Below are positions 15,300 to 25,080 of a stretch of DNA of 64,000 nucleotides, piece by piece (positions within the stretch are counted from its first letter, which is position 1; each line of letters starts with the position of its first letter). The position numbers and the translations under genes are program-made. The notes under the pieces are model-generated. The model made no database searches and had not been told where the DNA came from. It worked only from the letters and a program-made list of their open reading frames with translations. The stretch is from JARBUG01 sp035628915 (GTDB taxonomy: Bacteria > Bacillota > Sulfobacillia > Symbiobacteriales > Symbiobacteriaceae): assembly GCA_035628915.1 (NCBI GenBank), contig DASPIW010000046.1, positions 1-64,000 on the forward strand. Direction: 5' to 3'.

Positions 15300-16178
15300 C
15301 TATACCACGGTTTTGGTAACGCTAGTCAGGACGCCACCTGTCCGATTCAGTGTCTGTGTAATAGTCTTGCCCCCTGCAACCGTGACGACACCGGTTAATA
15401 CGCCGCCCGTCCGGTTCAGCGTGACCGTTTTCACGGTAGCGGCCCCGTCTTTCTCGACCACACTGGTTAGGACCCCGCCCGTGCGCGTCAGTTCGAGCGT
15501 GCGAGTATCGATCTGTAGACCCAGCGCGTGGAGGAGGGATACGTCTTGGTTGCCGTCTCCGTCCTGAATTCCACCTTGGAAGGTCTGACGCGCAGTCCAA
15601 CTATTGGCTAGGGCTTTGCTCGCCTTCTCAGCGTCCAACTCGTCAAGAGCGGCCTCCACATTAGTAGAAGACAGATTCGCGGATCCGGCATATGAGATCT
15701 CCGTCGCCGCATGGCCATGCCCCACGTTAGACTTCTCCGTGGCCAGTTCGTCAATCGCGGCCTCGACGTTAGTCGCTGATATGCCTGTACCACCAGCATA
15801 GGAGATGGCGGCTGCATCGTGGGCGTCAACGGCCTGGTTCTTATGCGCATCAACCTTTGCTTGGGCTCCCGCCGGCGTTTCGTGGCCGGTGTGCGGGGCC
15901 TCTGCATCGTGGTGGGCCTTTGCCTCAACAAGCGTTGTGGGCGGCGCCGAGAACCATTCAGCGCCAATGATGGCCGCGAGCTTGCCCACGATCCATGACA
16001 GGAACTGCCGGATGGTACCCTGATTGGCGGCGCCGGCGAGAGCGGGGTCCACCGTCCGGACCCCGCTCTCAATCGCCTGGATGTTACCCTCTATCCGGAT
16101 GAAGTCGGCCGGGCCGGGGGCGTCAGGTGCACCCCAGTTCGTCTTCGGGTTCTGATAGCCGACAGGCTCGGTGCTCAC
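15300..16178 (-). CDS. Tail fibre / baseplate-like protein with two repeat types
   Basis: This 292-residue protein starts at GTG 16,178. The middle holds two copies of a fibre repeat, SYAGGTGISATNVEAAIDEL and SYAGSANLSSTNVEAALDEL, typical of phage collagen/fibre trimerisation segments. The last 80 residues contain three copies of an LTRTGGVLTSV-like repeat (LNRTGGVLTGV, LNRTGGVLTSV). The N-terminus (YQNPKTNWGAPDAPGPADF) probably attaches to the tail tip protein encoded immediately upstream. Confidence 0.75.
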   Translation of the reverse strand: MSTEPVGYQNPKTNWGAPDAPGPADFIRIEGNIQAIESGVRTVDPALAGAANQGTIRQFLSWIVGKLAAIIGAEWFSAPPTTLVEAKAHHDAEAPHTGHETPAGAQAKVDAHKNQAVDAHDAAAISYAGGTGISATNVEAAIDELATEKSNVGHGHAATEISYAGSANLSSTNVEAALDELDAEKASKALANSWTARQTFQGGIQDGDGNQDVSLLHALGLQIDTRTLELTRTGGVLTSVVEKDGAATVKTVTLNRTGGVLTGVVTVAGGKTITQTLNRTGGVLTSVTKTVV

Positions 16179-16179
16179 G

Positions 16180-19100
16180 CTACGTCGCCCTCCTCCCTGT
16201 GGTCGTAGCCGAGAGTGCCCCGGCCCAGTCGATCTGCTGACGGATCACGTGGTAGTCGCGAGCCTTGACCGTTGCCCTGTCCCCCAGCTCCAGGGCCGGG
16301 TTGCCCCGCCAATCGATGCTGAGATCCCGCCTCGGGTCTTTGGCGCTGGCCAGGATCTGATCTGCGATCTGCTGGGCCACGGCCAACGCCTGAACCAGCG
16401 GATTGTCAGGGAACTTGTACCGCAGGACGCCGTTCTCCGTGATGCTCGATGTAGCGCGAGCGGCGGCCCGCTCCTTGCTCTGCACGGAGAGAGGCCGGCC
16501 GGTGACAACCAACGTGACATCCACCGGCACGCCGCCGGCGTTACTGAGCGTGATCTCCGCCCCCCAGCCGTAGTAGGTGGCTGCGTCGATGGCCACGCCG
16601 GCCCCCTCCAGGGATGCCACGCCGTCGATAACCGGCGTCTTGGAGTAGTGGACCGTGACCACGAGGCTCTGCCCAGGTGGCACGGTAATAGGCTCGTTGC
16701 TCCGGTAGACTTCCTCAGGGGCGGCGGCCGGTTTGAGCGGCTGCGTGTCCACCAGGATCTCGTTTGCCACCTGGTCGGGCCGCATCGGGTTATTCAGCCG
16801 GACGTAGTCGTCGGCCGTGATCTCCAGGGCGATTGATGCCCCAAACCCGGCACCGGGCCCGTCCACACGGATTACGCCGTCACGGTCACAGTAGACCTGG
16901 GCGAATGCTGCCTCGGCGATTAGCCTCAGGGCCTCACGGTGGCTCACCGGCTCGAACCAGGCGTAGGGTACGGTAATGGCCTGCAGGGCCAGGTCGACAT
17001 AGTACTCACCGGCCTCCAGCCCGGCATCCTGGAACACGGCCACGGCCAGGTCGTACAGGGTGGCGTTCGCCACCACGACACTGCTCTGATAGGTCGTCTT
17101 GCGGAGCGGCTCCAGCCGGTCCCGGGCGATGACCTGGGCTTCCACCGTGTCATCGTGGGCCTGCCACTCGGTTGACCAGAAGGTGCCCATCGCCACCCAT
17201 TCATTCGGGAGCACCCGGGCGGCCAGGCTGTGCAGAACCGGCGTTGCTGCGGGGTCATCGGCGGCCAGCACCGCCCGAATCAGCAGGGACTTGCCGGTCA
17301 TTTCTTCGCCCACGTGGATGACCGGTATCCCGCCCTCATCGACCGGGCAGACCTCCCACGTCTGGCCGCCGTCCACGCTGGCCTCGATGGCGACGGTAGT
17401 GCCGGCCGGGGCGTCGGCCGCCCAGGTGACCACGCTGGTAGCCGCCGCACCCACCGGGGTCAAGTCCACCGGTTCGGTTACCACCGTCGCCTGACTGGGG
17501 TAGTCAGACGTCAGGGAGCCGTCGAAGGGGAGCAGGGCAATGGTGTGCTCCGTGGGGACGGCGGGGGACGTGCGCTGGTAATCGGCTACGACCTGAGCGT
17601 CGTTCCATTCGACGTCTTCGGCGAGGAAGTCGTCGATGATGACGTTACTCAAGTCACCCCCGGCGGCGTTGTAGCAGCCCAAGAAAGCCGTTGAATATGC
17701 GTCAAACGTCGGTGCGGCCGTTGTGGGTAGAACCGGCGAACTATAGGCCGTTCCCGATACCCCGGAAGACGGGTCAAACAGGGTGATTTGGATGTGCCCC
17801 GGCAGTTCCCATCGAATGCAGCAGTAGTAGCGGCGACCAACAACGAAAATTCCCGGCATCGTCGCACTGGCAGTGTTGTACACACCCGCAGTTGAGCCTA
17901 TTGCGATCTGAACCCGATTCCATCCCCAGCCTGTGCCGTAGTAGATACCAAGCTCGTCGGTGATGCGTGGACTGCTATAGGCCCCCAAGTGCAGCAGTCG
18001 CCCCCAGGTTGTCGGGCTGGTCAGGGGTTCGAACCAGAACCGGACGGTCCCCCTAGCCGGGTTGATGGCCTTCTTGGAGAGGGAGACAGCCTCGGCTGAC
18101 CGGGTGACGCCGTCCGGCTGCCAGGACGTGCAGTAAGCCTTCTTTTCGATTTGCGGCTTACTGAAGGCGACAGCTCCCAAATTGGCTGCATTCCCGTTCG
18201 CGAAGGCGTCCGTAAGAATCCGCACATACGCCTGCCCAACGGCGCTTTTGTTCTCAATCTTGAGGACTGTGTTGTCCGTAAGGGTTGCCATGGCCTCATA
18301 GGTAGCCAAAATGTTAGCCTGCGTTGCATCGGCAATCTGAACCCGTAGGCGGGCGACACACGTTCCGTTGGCGACCCGCGCCTTGACTTGCGCAGAAACC
18401 ACATCGCCAGCGGCGACCGGTCGCCAAGCTCCGTAGATACCAACTCGCGCCTGTCCGTTTGCCGCAGTCGAAAGCGTCGCCTGATATTCTCCGTTGGCGG
18501 TCGCATGTGCCCCTGTACCGTCGTTGACGAAGGGGGCGTAATTCTGCGGTACACCCCCGGACGGGTTAGCGAACAGTGCGTTCTCCGCTATGTTCGTGGT
18601 CCCCTCTTCGACCATGACCGCGCCCTTAACTCCACCGGGGCGCCAGTCGGTAGGTGTGGTTTGCCCCTCCACGGCTTCTGCAATCTGAGCGTTATCCATG
18701 TAGAACGTCACAGCCTGCGGGGCGTTGTCCTGGCGATAGGTTTCAACGACCATGTACGACGGTTGATTCGGGTTAGCCGGAACCGTAGTCGCCACAAAGA
18801 TCCGCTGCTTGCCGCCCGTCAGGTTGACAGGCGCTGATGCGGCCCCGCCGAATTGAGAGCCAGCCCGCACCCGAACGGTGCCTTCTCCCCAAACCTCTAT
18901 CGAAAGGATGTATCGGCGGCCTGGAGTGCCGTAGAACAGGGGATCTGCGTTCAAGACGCCTTCCTGAGCGGCACCGCCCGCAGTGACCACGCGGAGGCAT
19001 TTGTTGCCGTCCGCCTCAGTGAAGGACGAAATGGCGCAGCCCGTGTTGACACCCCAACCTGAGACTCTCCCGTCTACCAGTCCACCGTCCATAGTGGACT

Positions 19101-20154
19101 GATTGGCTGACAGTTGGTTCTGCCACCGTCCCCACCAGTACCGGGCGACTGCGATAGCGATCTGTGTCCCATCAGGGAGATAGGCCAGACTGTTCCGGCT
19201 GAAGCTCACCGCGGGCCGGTAGAGCCGCAGATCACCGTCTATGGTGGCCTCCACCTGGGGAGGGAGACTGCACGCTAGCCAGTCGGCCTGGGTATCCCAC
19301 AGCTTGGAGACCTCCTGGCCGGCCGGATCTCCGCCGTCCACCCCCATCCACGCCCTGATTCGCCGGTTCGGTTTCAGCAGCTGGTAGAGCGGGCTCTGCT
19401 CGTTGTCAGCGTCGAAGCACCGGTCTCCGTTGTCAAGCTTGATGGTGACCTCGTTGGCCGAAATCGTCCCAACGGGCAGGCTGCCCTGCGAAACCTCCCG
19501 CTCCTCGAGGAGGCTGATCTCCAGCAGGTCGCTGGCCGCATACGTCTGCTGGACGCTGGTGAAGAACTCGGTCACCTTCACCTGGCGGCCGGCGTGTGAC
19601 CACCGGGTGATCTCCAGGACCATGCGGGTGACGCTGTTGACCGAGGCCTCCAGGGGGATGCCCCAAGTGACGCCGGCGTTGCCGGTCACTAGCTCTTCAT
19701 GCAGAAGCGTGTCGGCCTCGTCGTAGAGCCGGATGGCGAAATCGACCGGATACTCAGCCCGGGCGGAGTCCCCCACTACCTTCAGGGAATGCACGGGCCG
19801 CGGCAGGAAGGTAACCGTCAGGGCCGGGTACGGAGCGGCGAACGCCCCATCAGCCCCGGCGAGAGTGAGCCCCCACCAGCCAACCTGATACCGGTTGGCG
19901 TCTTCGGGCGTATCGGGCATGAGGTGGTAGGTCCCGTCTAACACCCATGAGCCGTCAAGGCTGGCCCACTTGTGGGGAACCGTCTCGACGGCGTCAGCTG
20001 TCTGGGCCGGGTAGGAGATCCGCCCCGCCTCGGACGTCTCGGCGTTCAGGCTCTGATCGAGCGTAGGATCAGTGAAGTCGATGACGACCCGGGCCGACAC
20101 CTGCCGCTCAGCTGCCCGCATGGCCTCCATGAACGCCTTCGTGACTCCCTCCAC
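16180..20154 (-). CDS. Large tail tip / host-specificity protein
   Basis: This 1,324-residue protein is placed where siphophages encode the tail tip or receptor-binding protein, between the distal tail protein and the fibre. The N-terminus contains a phage tail-type beta domain (VSARVVIDFTDPTLDQS). The centre (about residues 300-860) resembles concanavalin-like carbohydrate-binding modules with VRFWFEPLTSPTTWGRLLHLG. The last 350 residues (YVRLNNPMRPDQVANEILV, and IQQ..DWAG at the end) resemble tail-associated baseplate hub folds. The centre is somewhat lower in GC, as expected for a module under host-range selection. A variant of the 16-bp motif lies near the 3' end. Confidence 0.78.
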   Translation of the reverse strand: MEGVTKAFMEAMRAAERQVSARVVIDFTDPTLDQSLNAETSEAGRISYPAQTADAVETVPHKWASLDGSWVLDGTYHLMPDTPEDANRYQVGWWGLTLAGADGAFAAPYPALTVTFLPRPVHSLKVVGDSARAEYPVDFAIRLYDEADTLLHEELVTGNAGVTWGIPLEASVNSVTRMVLEITRWSHAGRQVKVTEFFTSVQQTYAASDLLEISLLEEREVSQGSLPVGTISANEVTIKLDNGDRCFDADNEQSPLYQLLKPNRRIRAWMGVDGGDPAGQEVSKLWDTQADWLACSLPPQVEATIDGDLRLYRPAVSFSRNSLAYLPDGTQIAIAVARYWWGRWQNQLSANQSTMDGGLVDGRVSGWGVNTGCAISSFTEADGNKCLRVVTAGGAAQEGVLNADPLFYGTPGRRYILSIEVWGEGTVRVRAGSQFGGAASAPVNLTGGKQRIFVATTVPANPNQPSYMVVETYRQDNAPQAVTFYMDNAQIAEAVEGQTTPTDWRPGGVKGAVMVEEGTTNIAENALFANPSGGVPQNYAPFVNDGTGAHATANGEYQATLSTAANGQARVGIYGAWRPVAAGDVVSAQVKARVANGTCVARLRVQIADATQANILATYEAMATLTDNTVLKIENKSAVGQAYVRILTDAFANGNAANLGAVAFSKPQIEKKAYCTSWQPDGVTRSAEAVSLSKKAINPARGTVRFWFEPLTSPTTWGRLLHLGAYSSPRITDELGIYYGTGWGWNRVQIAIGSTAGVYNTASATMPGIFVVGRRYYCCIRWELPGHIQITLFDPSSGVSGTAYSSPVLPTTAAPTFDAYSTAFLGCYNAAGGDLSNVIIDDFLAEDVEWNDAQVVADYQRTSPAVPTEHTIALLPFDGSLTSDYPSQATVVTEPVDLTPVGAAATSVVTWAADAPAGTTVAIEASVDGGQTWEVCPVDEGGIPVIHVGEEMTGKSLLIRAVLAADDPAATPVLHSLAARVLPNEWVAMGTFWSTEWQAHDDTVEAQVIARDRLEPLRKTTYQSSVVVANATLYDLAVAVFQDAGLEAGEYYVDLALQAITVPYAWFEPVSHREALRLIAEAAFAQVYCDRDGVIRVDGPGAGFGASIALEITADDYVRLNNPMRPDQVANEILVDTQPLKPAAAPEEVYRSNEPITVPPGQSLVVTVHYSKTPVIDGVASLEGAGVAIDAATYYGWGAEITLSNAGGVPVDVTLVVTGRPLSVQSKERAAARATSSITENGVLRYKFPDNPLVQALAVAQQIADQILASAKDPRRDLSIDWRGNPALELGDRATVKARDYHVIRQQIDWAGALSATTTGRRAT
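16449..16464 (+). repeat. 16-bp phage motif, copy 2 (one change)
   Basis: ATGTAGCGCGAGCGGC, inside the tail tip gene and in the same orientation relative to transcription as copy 1. Lying in coding DNA, it could be coincidental. Confidence 0.55.
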
Positions 20155-20160
20155 CGCTCC

Positions 20161-20517
20161 TCACCTCTCGATCAGGGGTATGCTGATTTCCTGCCACCAC
20201 CAAACGCCGTCAACGCGGTGCCACGGCTTGTAGGCCAGGTCGCCGGCGTAGACCGTCAGGGTGATGGTGCCGGCCGTACCCTGCGGGTCAGGGTAGGTCA
20301 GTGTATGGAACACCCGGCTGTCGAGCTGGTCGAGAATCACCTTCAGGTCCGGCTCCGACAGGTGGGTGTACTGGATAGTGACCGACCGCTTGCGGGCGAT
20401 AATCTCCATGGTCATGAGGCCGGACGCACTGCGCCCGGCCTTCGTCAGGTTGAACTTACCCACCTCGATCTTGGAGGGGTTCGGCAGCTGCACCCCGTTC
20501 AGGGTGACCATGGCCAT
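20161..20517 (-). CDS. Phage distal tail-like protein (DUF6711-type)
   Basis: This 118-residue protein has the pattern VTLNGVQLPNPSKIEVGKF, SVTIQYTHLSEPDLKVIL and WWWQEISIPLIER seen in small siphophage tail proteins encoded right after the tape measure. It likely caps or extends the tail tube before the tip protein. It is one of a run of closely packed tail genes. Confidence 0.65.
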   Translation of the reverse strand: MAMVTLNGVQLPNPSKIEVGKFNLTKAGRSASGLMTMEIIARKRSVTIQYTHLSEPDLKVILDQLDSRVFHTLTYPDPQGTAGTITLTVYAGDLAYKPWHRVDGVWWWQEISIPLIER

Positions 20518-20520
20518 GGC

Positions 20521-23500
20521 CTACACCTCCTGGATGCGAAGTACGGGCGAACCGATGCGCCCGCCCTCACGAGTGAGCGCCGGCAGAATGATCCGGGCGA
20601 ATCGCTGGCCATCAATCTCGAAGATCAGCTCACGCTCACCGGCGTTCTGCTGGGAGCTCTGCATAGCCTGCCGCACCGCTGCGAACACAGCCTGGGCGAT
20701 GGCGGCCACCAGATCGTCGCCGCCCCCGCCGCTGAGCGGAGTCACCCGGGCGCCTCGCGGCAACTCCAACAGTTCGGCACCGGCCTCGCCGACGACGGCA
20801 GCGCCGGGCCGCAGGATGTCGCCACCCGCGGCCAGCATCGGGATCCGGGGGATATTCGGCATCCCGATCGTCCCGCCACCCACCTTGCCCACCAGCGGGA
20901 TGTTGATCTCGGGAATCTTGATTTTGATCTTCGAGAGAGCGTCCAGGAACTTGTTAATGAGCCCGATGGCCCAGTTGATCGGCGTTTTGATGGCGTTGAC
21001 TATGCCGTCCCAGATGGTCGCCGCCGTCGATTTGATCCCGTTCCAGATGGACTCCAGCGTCCCGGCGATGCTGTTCCAGACACGTTCGATCGAGGCCTGG
21101 GCGGAGTCGACCCACTCACCGATCGTTCCCGTGATCCCCTCCCAAATGGAGGCCGCCGAGCCCTTGATGCCCTCCCAGATGCCGGATAGCCAGCCCACGA
21201 GGGCGTTCCACTTCTCCTCCGTAGCCGTCTTGACGTTCCCCCACCACTCGCTGATCGAGTCTCGGATGGCGGTCCACACGTTGACAACCGTGTTCTTGAT
21301 GCCGTCCCAGATGCCGCCGAGCCAGCCCACCAGGGCGTTCCAAACCTCTTCTGTCGCTGACTTGACGTTGTTCCACCATTCGCTGATCGAATCACGGATA
21401 GAGGTCCAAACCTCAATTACCGTGTTTTTGATGCCGTCCCAGATACCCTTGAGCCATGCCACTAGGGCATTCCAGATCTCCTCGGCTTTCGCCTTGATCG
21501 CATCCCAGACCCCTGCGATGTTATCCTGCAGGGATTTCCAGATGGCGACGATGGTCTCCCAAATGATGGTGAACATCCGCACGAGGAAGTCCCAGAGGGT
21601 CTTGACAATCTGCTTGACATAGTTCCAGGCCGCTGCCCAGTCGCCACGGATCACCGCCAGCACAAACCCGATGATCTCCCTGACCAGGTTGATGGCGGTC
21701 TCGACGATGGTCCGGATGGCGTTCCAGATCCCCGTGAGCACGGCCATGACCGTATCGCCCCAGCCGGCCCACCATTCCTTCAGGTATCCCCAGACGACCA
21801 CGGCTGTATCGACGATACCGTTCCAGATCTCGGCCAGCGCCGTTCCCAGGGCGGTAAAAATCGGGCCCGCAAATCCGACAATCGACTCCCAGATGCCGGT
21901 AAGGTACGGCCCCACGGTCTCCCAGTTTGCGATGATCCACCCAGCCGCCACGGCCAGTGCAGCTACTGCTGCGATCACGGCCCACACGGGGCTGGTGACC
22001 ACCAGGAACGCCGCGCCCGCCAGGAGCAGAACACCGGTGACCGATTCGACAACCGGGCCGATGGTGGCCCAGTTGTCGCGGCAGTACTGTAGGGCAGTGC
22101 TGAGCCCGTCAATCACTCCCTGCAACCATGGGAACGTCTCCACGGCCTTCGCCTTCATGGACTCCCAGGACGCAGCCACGGAGGCGGTCACCGCCGCCCA
22201 GCCCTGTGCGATGGAGTCGCCGATGGCGGTCATCTGCTCCCCGAGATCAGCGAACCCCAACGCACCCAGCATACCCGACATATCCATGCCGAGCGTGGCC
22301 GGTTCGGGTATGGTCGCTGCCGGCGACTCGGCCATTTGCTCCTGAACCTGATGTACCTGGTCGAACGACTGCAGGCCGTCGCCGGCTGCTTTCGCCGTTT
22401 CGTCCATGGACTCGCCAAGTTTCTGCTGATTCTGAGCGGCCTTCTTAGCGCCTTCCGCCGCTTTCCTGGCCGCTTCCCCGTTGTCCTGAACGGCCTGCGC
22501 TGTCCGGGCGGCGGTCAGAGCCGCGCCGGCCGCCCCCTTCAGGGAGTCAGCCCACCCCTGAACGGCGTCGACGGCCGGACGCAGGGCAGGAACAATCCAG
22601 GCAACCGCACCCATGATCGCAGACACGCCACGCACAATCAGCGAGGCCGCATAGAGGACCACGGCGGAAATCCCGTTCCAGATCCGGACGGCGGCCGCCT
22701 CGACCTGCTTCCAGTGAGTAATCACCAGCAGGGCCACCAGCGCCACGCCGACCAGCGCAGCCATGATCAGCTTCAGCTTGCCGCCGGCGATGGCCACCAT
22801 CACGTTGCCCAAGGTCTTGGTGCCGGCCTGCAGCTGCCCGACACGCTTGGCGGCGTCCCGGGCGAACCTGGCCACCCCGCCGATGGCCCCCATTACTCCG
22901 GCTGCCCCCCGGTTGATCATGCCCAGCATGTACACCAGCGGCCCGGCCGCCATGGCCATGAGTCCCGTCCACACGACGGCCTCCTTCACTCCGGGGCTCA
23001 GCTGCTGGAATGCGGTCGCGGCCGATTTCAACGCGCCGGCCATCTGCCGAAGGACAGGTAGCGCCTCCTGCACAAACGGCAGGAGCCCCTCGCCGAACTC
23101 CTTATTCGCCTCGACCATTTCTTGCTTCATGATGCGCATTTGGTTCGCCGGGCTCTCGATCGTGCGGGCCAGGTCGCCTTGTGCGTCCGCCGTCTGCTGC
23201 ATGATGGCCATGTACCTGGCCATCTGCTTCTGCTGCTCCGTCAGTTCCTGCCCCTGCCGGGCCAGGCCATTCTTATAGGCGGTTTGCTTGACGATGGAGT
23301 CCGCCAGGCTGATTCCCAGGGCTTCAACCGCGTCCGTCTCACCGCGCAGGCCGCTCTGCAGCCGCTGGAGTACCTCCGACGGGTCCATGTTGATGAACGA
23401 CCCGAGATCGTTCGTTAGCATGGAAAGGCCCTGAGCCATGCTCAGGGCTTCGTTCTTGCCAATTTGGTATAGCTTGAAGTGCCGGTAGAAAGCCGCCTGC

Positions 23501-23832
23501 TGCTGGTTCACAGCATCAGTGGCCAGGCCGAACTGCTCCGTGAGCCGTTGGGAGAACTGCTCAGCTGCCCCGGCCATATCACCCATGGTTACTGAGAAGA
23601 GGTTCTGCGCCTCGACGGCATCCATCGCCATTTTGATGGCGGAGCCGCCGATCAGCGCCATCGGCACGGTGATGCTCATGGTCATGCTCCGGCCCATGTC
23701 CTCCAGCCGGCGGGCCGACCGCTCAAATTGCCGCTCCATGCCGCGCATGGTCCGGATGCTTGTGTTCATCTGCTTTTCGAACTGCTGGGCGTCAGCAATC
23801 AGCTTGACGACCATCGACCCGATGACACCCAC
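20521..23832 (-). CDS. Tail tape measure protein
   Basis: About 1,103 residues, the longest helical product of the tail module. The N-terminus (MVVKLIADAQQFEKQMNTS) and the coiled-coil start are typical of TP901-type tape measures. Hydrophobic segments occur at the centre (LIMAALVGVALVALLVI, LLLAGAAFLVVTSPVW). Long Trp-containing tandem repeats (IWNGI, VWNALVGWLGGIWDGIKNT) occur around residues 800-970. It sets tail length and is ejected during infection. The GTG at 23,832 was preferred; ATG 23,814 is possible. Confidence 0.92.
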   Translation of the reverse strand: MGVIGSMVVKLIADAQQFEKQMNTSIRTMRGMERQFERSARRLEDMGRSMTMSITVPMALIGGSAIKMAMDAVEAQNLFSVTMGDMAGAAEQFSQRLTEQFGLATDAVNQQQAAFYRHFKLYQIGKNEALSMAQGLSMLTNDLGSFINMDPSEVLQRLQSGLRGETDAVEALGISLADSIVKQTAYKNGLARQGQELTEQQKQMARYMAIMQQTADAQGDLARTIESPANQMRIMKQEMVEANKEFGEGLLPFVQEALPVLRQMAGALKSAATAFQQLSPGVKEAVVWTGLMAMAAGPLVYMLGMINRGAAGVMGAIGGVARFARDAAKRVGQLQAGTKTLGNVMVAIAGGKLKLIMAALVGVALVALLVITHWKQVEAAAVRIWNGISAVVLYAASLIVRGVSAIMGAVAWIVPALRPAVDAVQGWADSLKGAAGAALTAARTAQAVQDNGEAARKAAEGAKKAAQNQQKLGESMDETAKAAGDGLQSFDQVHQVQEQMAESPAATIPEPATLGMDMSGMLGALGFADLGEQMTAIGDSIAQGWAAVTASVAASWESMKAKAVETFPWLQGVIDGLSTALQYCRDNWATIGPVVESVTGVLLLAGAAFLVVTSPVWAVIAAVAALAVAAGWIIANWETVGPYLTGIWESIVGFAGPIFTALGTALAEIWNGIVDTAVVVWGYLKEWWAGWGDTVMAVLTGIWNAIRTIVETAINLVREIIGFVLAVIRGDWAAAWNYVKQIVKTLWDFLVRMFTIIWETIVAIWKSLQDNIAGVWDAIKAKAEEIWNALVAWLKGIWDGIKNTVIEVWTSIRDSISEWWNNVKSATEEVWNALVGWLGGIWDGIKNTVVNVWTAIRDSISEWWGNVKTATEEKWNALVGWLSGIWEGIKGSAASIWEGITGTIGEWVDSAQASIERVWNSIAGTLESIWNGIKSTAATIWDGIVNAIKTPINWAIGLINKFLDALSKIKIKIPEINIPLVGKVGGGTIGMPNIPRIPMLAAGGDILRPGAAVVGEAGAELLELPRGARVTPLSGGGGDDLVAAIAQAVFAAVRQAMQSSQQNAGERELIFEIDGQRFARIILPALTREGGRIGSPVLRIQEV

Positions 23833-23933
23833 AGGCCCCACCGCCTCTCCCGGGAAACGTGATACTTTTCGTGTAGCCCCTGTTGATCTAGGTTTCGTGC
23901 GAAGCAGAGGCGGCCCGAACCAGTCGGGCCGCC

Positions 23934-24640
23934 CTATTTGAACTTGGCGGACAGCGCCGCCTGCCACTGCTGGATGATCCGGAGCTGCTCCTCCGGGCTC
24001 TGCTCCTCCGGCTGGCCCGCAGTGCCCCATTTGAGCATGAAATCGTGGATGCTGAACGGCCGGCGCTGCCGCTTCGGGTCACGGTTGGCGTTGGCGATGG
24101 TACTCGCCACGATGCCGGCCCGGGCGTCGTCGACTTCTGTGCCCCAGGGCTCCATGCGGTAGTAGGCCATCCACTCGGTGAGCTCGGCGGAGGAGATCCG
24201 GGTGAGAAGATCGGCAACTGTGCAGCCCAGTGCCAGAGCAAGGCGGAAGTAAAACCGCCGCTCCGGCCGGGCTGCTAGTTTTTTGCCGAAATCTCCAAAT
24301 CAGCCGTCGCGAGGCCGGAGAGCCGCTGCGCCACCAGGAACACCCGCTGAAGTACGTTGCCGGACTTCTTGCCCAGCGCTTCGGCGTCGGCCTGCGTGAA
24401 AATCCGCTTGCCGTCTCCGTCGACGATGCACATGGCGACGAGCTTGGCCCGCATGTTCTCCATGTTCATCTTTGCCTCTTTGCCGACCTGCTTCACCATG
24501 GATGCCTCGTAGGCGTCGCGTTCGGCGCCGTTGAGGCCGCGGACAAGGACGGTGCCGCCCCATTCGGGCACGTCGACCGGTTCGGTTGGCAGGTCCGTAG
24601 CCTTCAGGATCGCATCACGGGTCAGGTAAGTCTTGGTCAT
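23934..24640 (-). CDS. Tail assembly chaperone, frameshift product (gpGT-like)
   Basis: A -1 shift at 24,278-24,284 joins the upstream chaperone to a second frame that would read LAARPERRFYFRLALALG and continue through DLLTRISSAELTEWMAYYR to the stop at 23,934. The extension of about 113 residues cannot be translated efficiently on its own, because it overlaps the stop and has no good start. This matches the G/GT arrangement of long-tailed phages, where the extended product recruits tail tube protein to the tape measure. The tape measure gene follows directly. Confidence 0.88.
24275..24640 (-). CDS. Tail assembly chaperone (gpG-like)
   Basis: A 121-residue protein (start ATG 24,640, 8 nt after GGGAGG). 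It is mixed helical and begins MTKTYLTRDAILKATDLPTE. It lies between the tail tube gene and the tape measure, exactly where tail chaperones occur, and ends at a slippery site followed directly by UAG. Confidence 0.85.
   Translation of the reverse strand: MTKTYLTRDAILKATDLPTEPVDVPEWGGTVLVRGLNGAERDAYEASMVKQVGKEAKMNMENMRAKLVAMCIVDGDGKRIFTQADAEALGKKSGNVLQRVFLVAQRLSGLATADLEISAKN
24278..24284 (-). promoter_or_regulatory. -1 ribosomal frameshift slippery heptamer A AAA AAC
   Basis: In the chaperone frame the codons read GCA AAA AAC TAG, so the heptamer A AAA AAC is in the canonical X XXY YYZ phase and directly abuts the stop codon. A GC-rich stretch (CAGCCCGGCCGGAGC) follows and could add a stimulatory structure. 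Confidence 0.9.
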
Positions 24641-24657
24641 GGCGTTATCCTCCCGCA

Positions 24658-25080
24658 TTATGCGCCGGCCGCAAGGACCGGCTTCTCCGTAACTGTGATG
24701 GTGACTTCGGCCTGGATCACGTCGCCGGCGGCAATCTCAGACGGGGCAAAGCCAGAGACGAAGCCCTTGACAGTCCACGTGTAGCCGTCCGGCAGCACAA
24801 TCCGGTAATTGTGCTCGGTGCCGGCGTAGAAGTCGTCCTGCAGGGTATCGTGGCCGGCGTTCGCCGCATCGAAATTCAGCGTGAGCGCCACTTCGCCGGC
24901 GTCGATCGGCCCGGGCAGCTTCTTCTTGATGCCGTCAGTGGGGTTCAGGTCCTCGACTTCGGCGACATCCCGCTCCGACTGGGGCGGGGTGACGCCGGCG
25001 AGCTGGGCGATATCCTCATAGGTCCCCGGAACGGCGGTCTCCCTCTGGAACTTGGTCTTCAGACCAACCTGTTCACCCAT
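24658..25080 (-). CDS. Major tail tube protein
   Basis: A 140-residue protein starting at ATG 25,080, mostly beta-strand by pattern (GEVALTLNFDAANAG, YRIVLPDGYTWTVKGFVSG, VIQAEVTITVTEKPVLAAG). It precedes the chaperones, as tail tube genes do. Its stop overlaps an ATG in the next frame (TAATG). Confidence 0.85.
   Translation of the reverse strand: MGEQVGLKTKFQRETAVPGTYEDIAQLAGVTPPQSERDVAEVEDLNPTDGIKKKLPGPIDAGEVALTLNFDAANAGHDTLQDDFYAGTEHNYRIVLPDGYTWTVKGFVSGFAPSEIAAGDVIQAEVTITVTEKPVLAAGA

Noticed and set aside
14299..16178. Possible diversity-generating retroelement acting on the tail tip
   Set aside because: No reverse transcriptase and no template/variable repeat pair is present.
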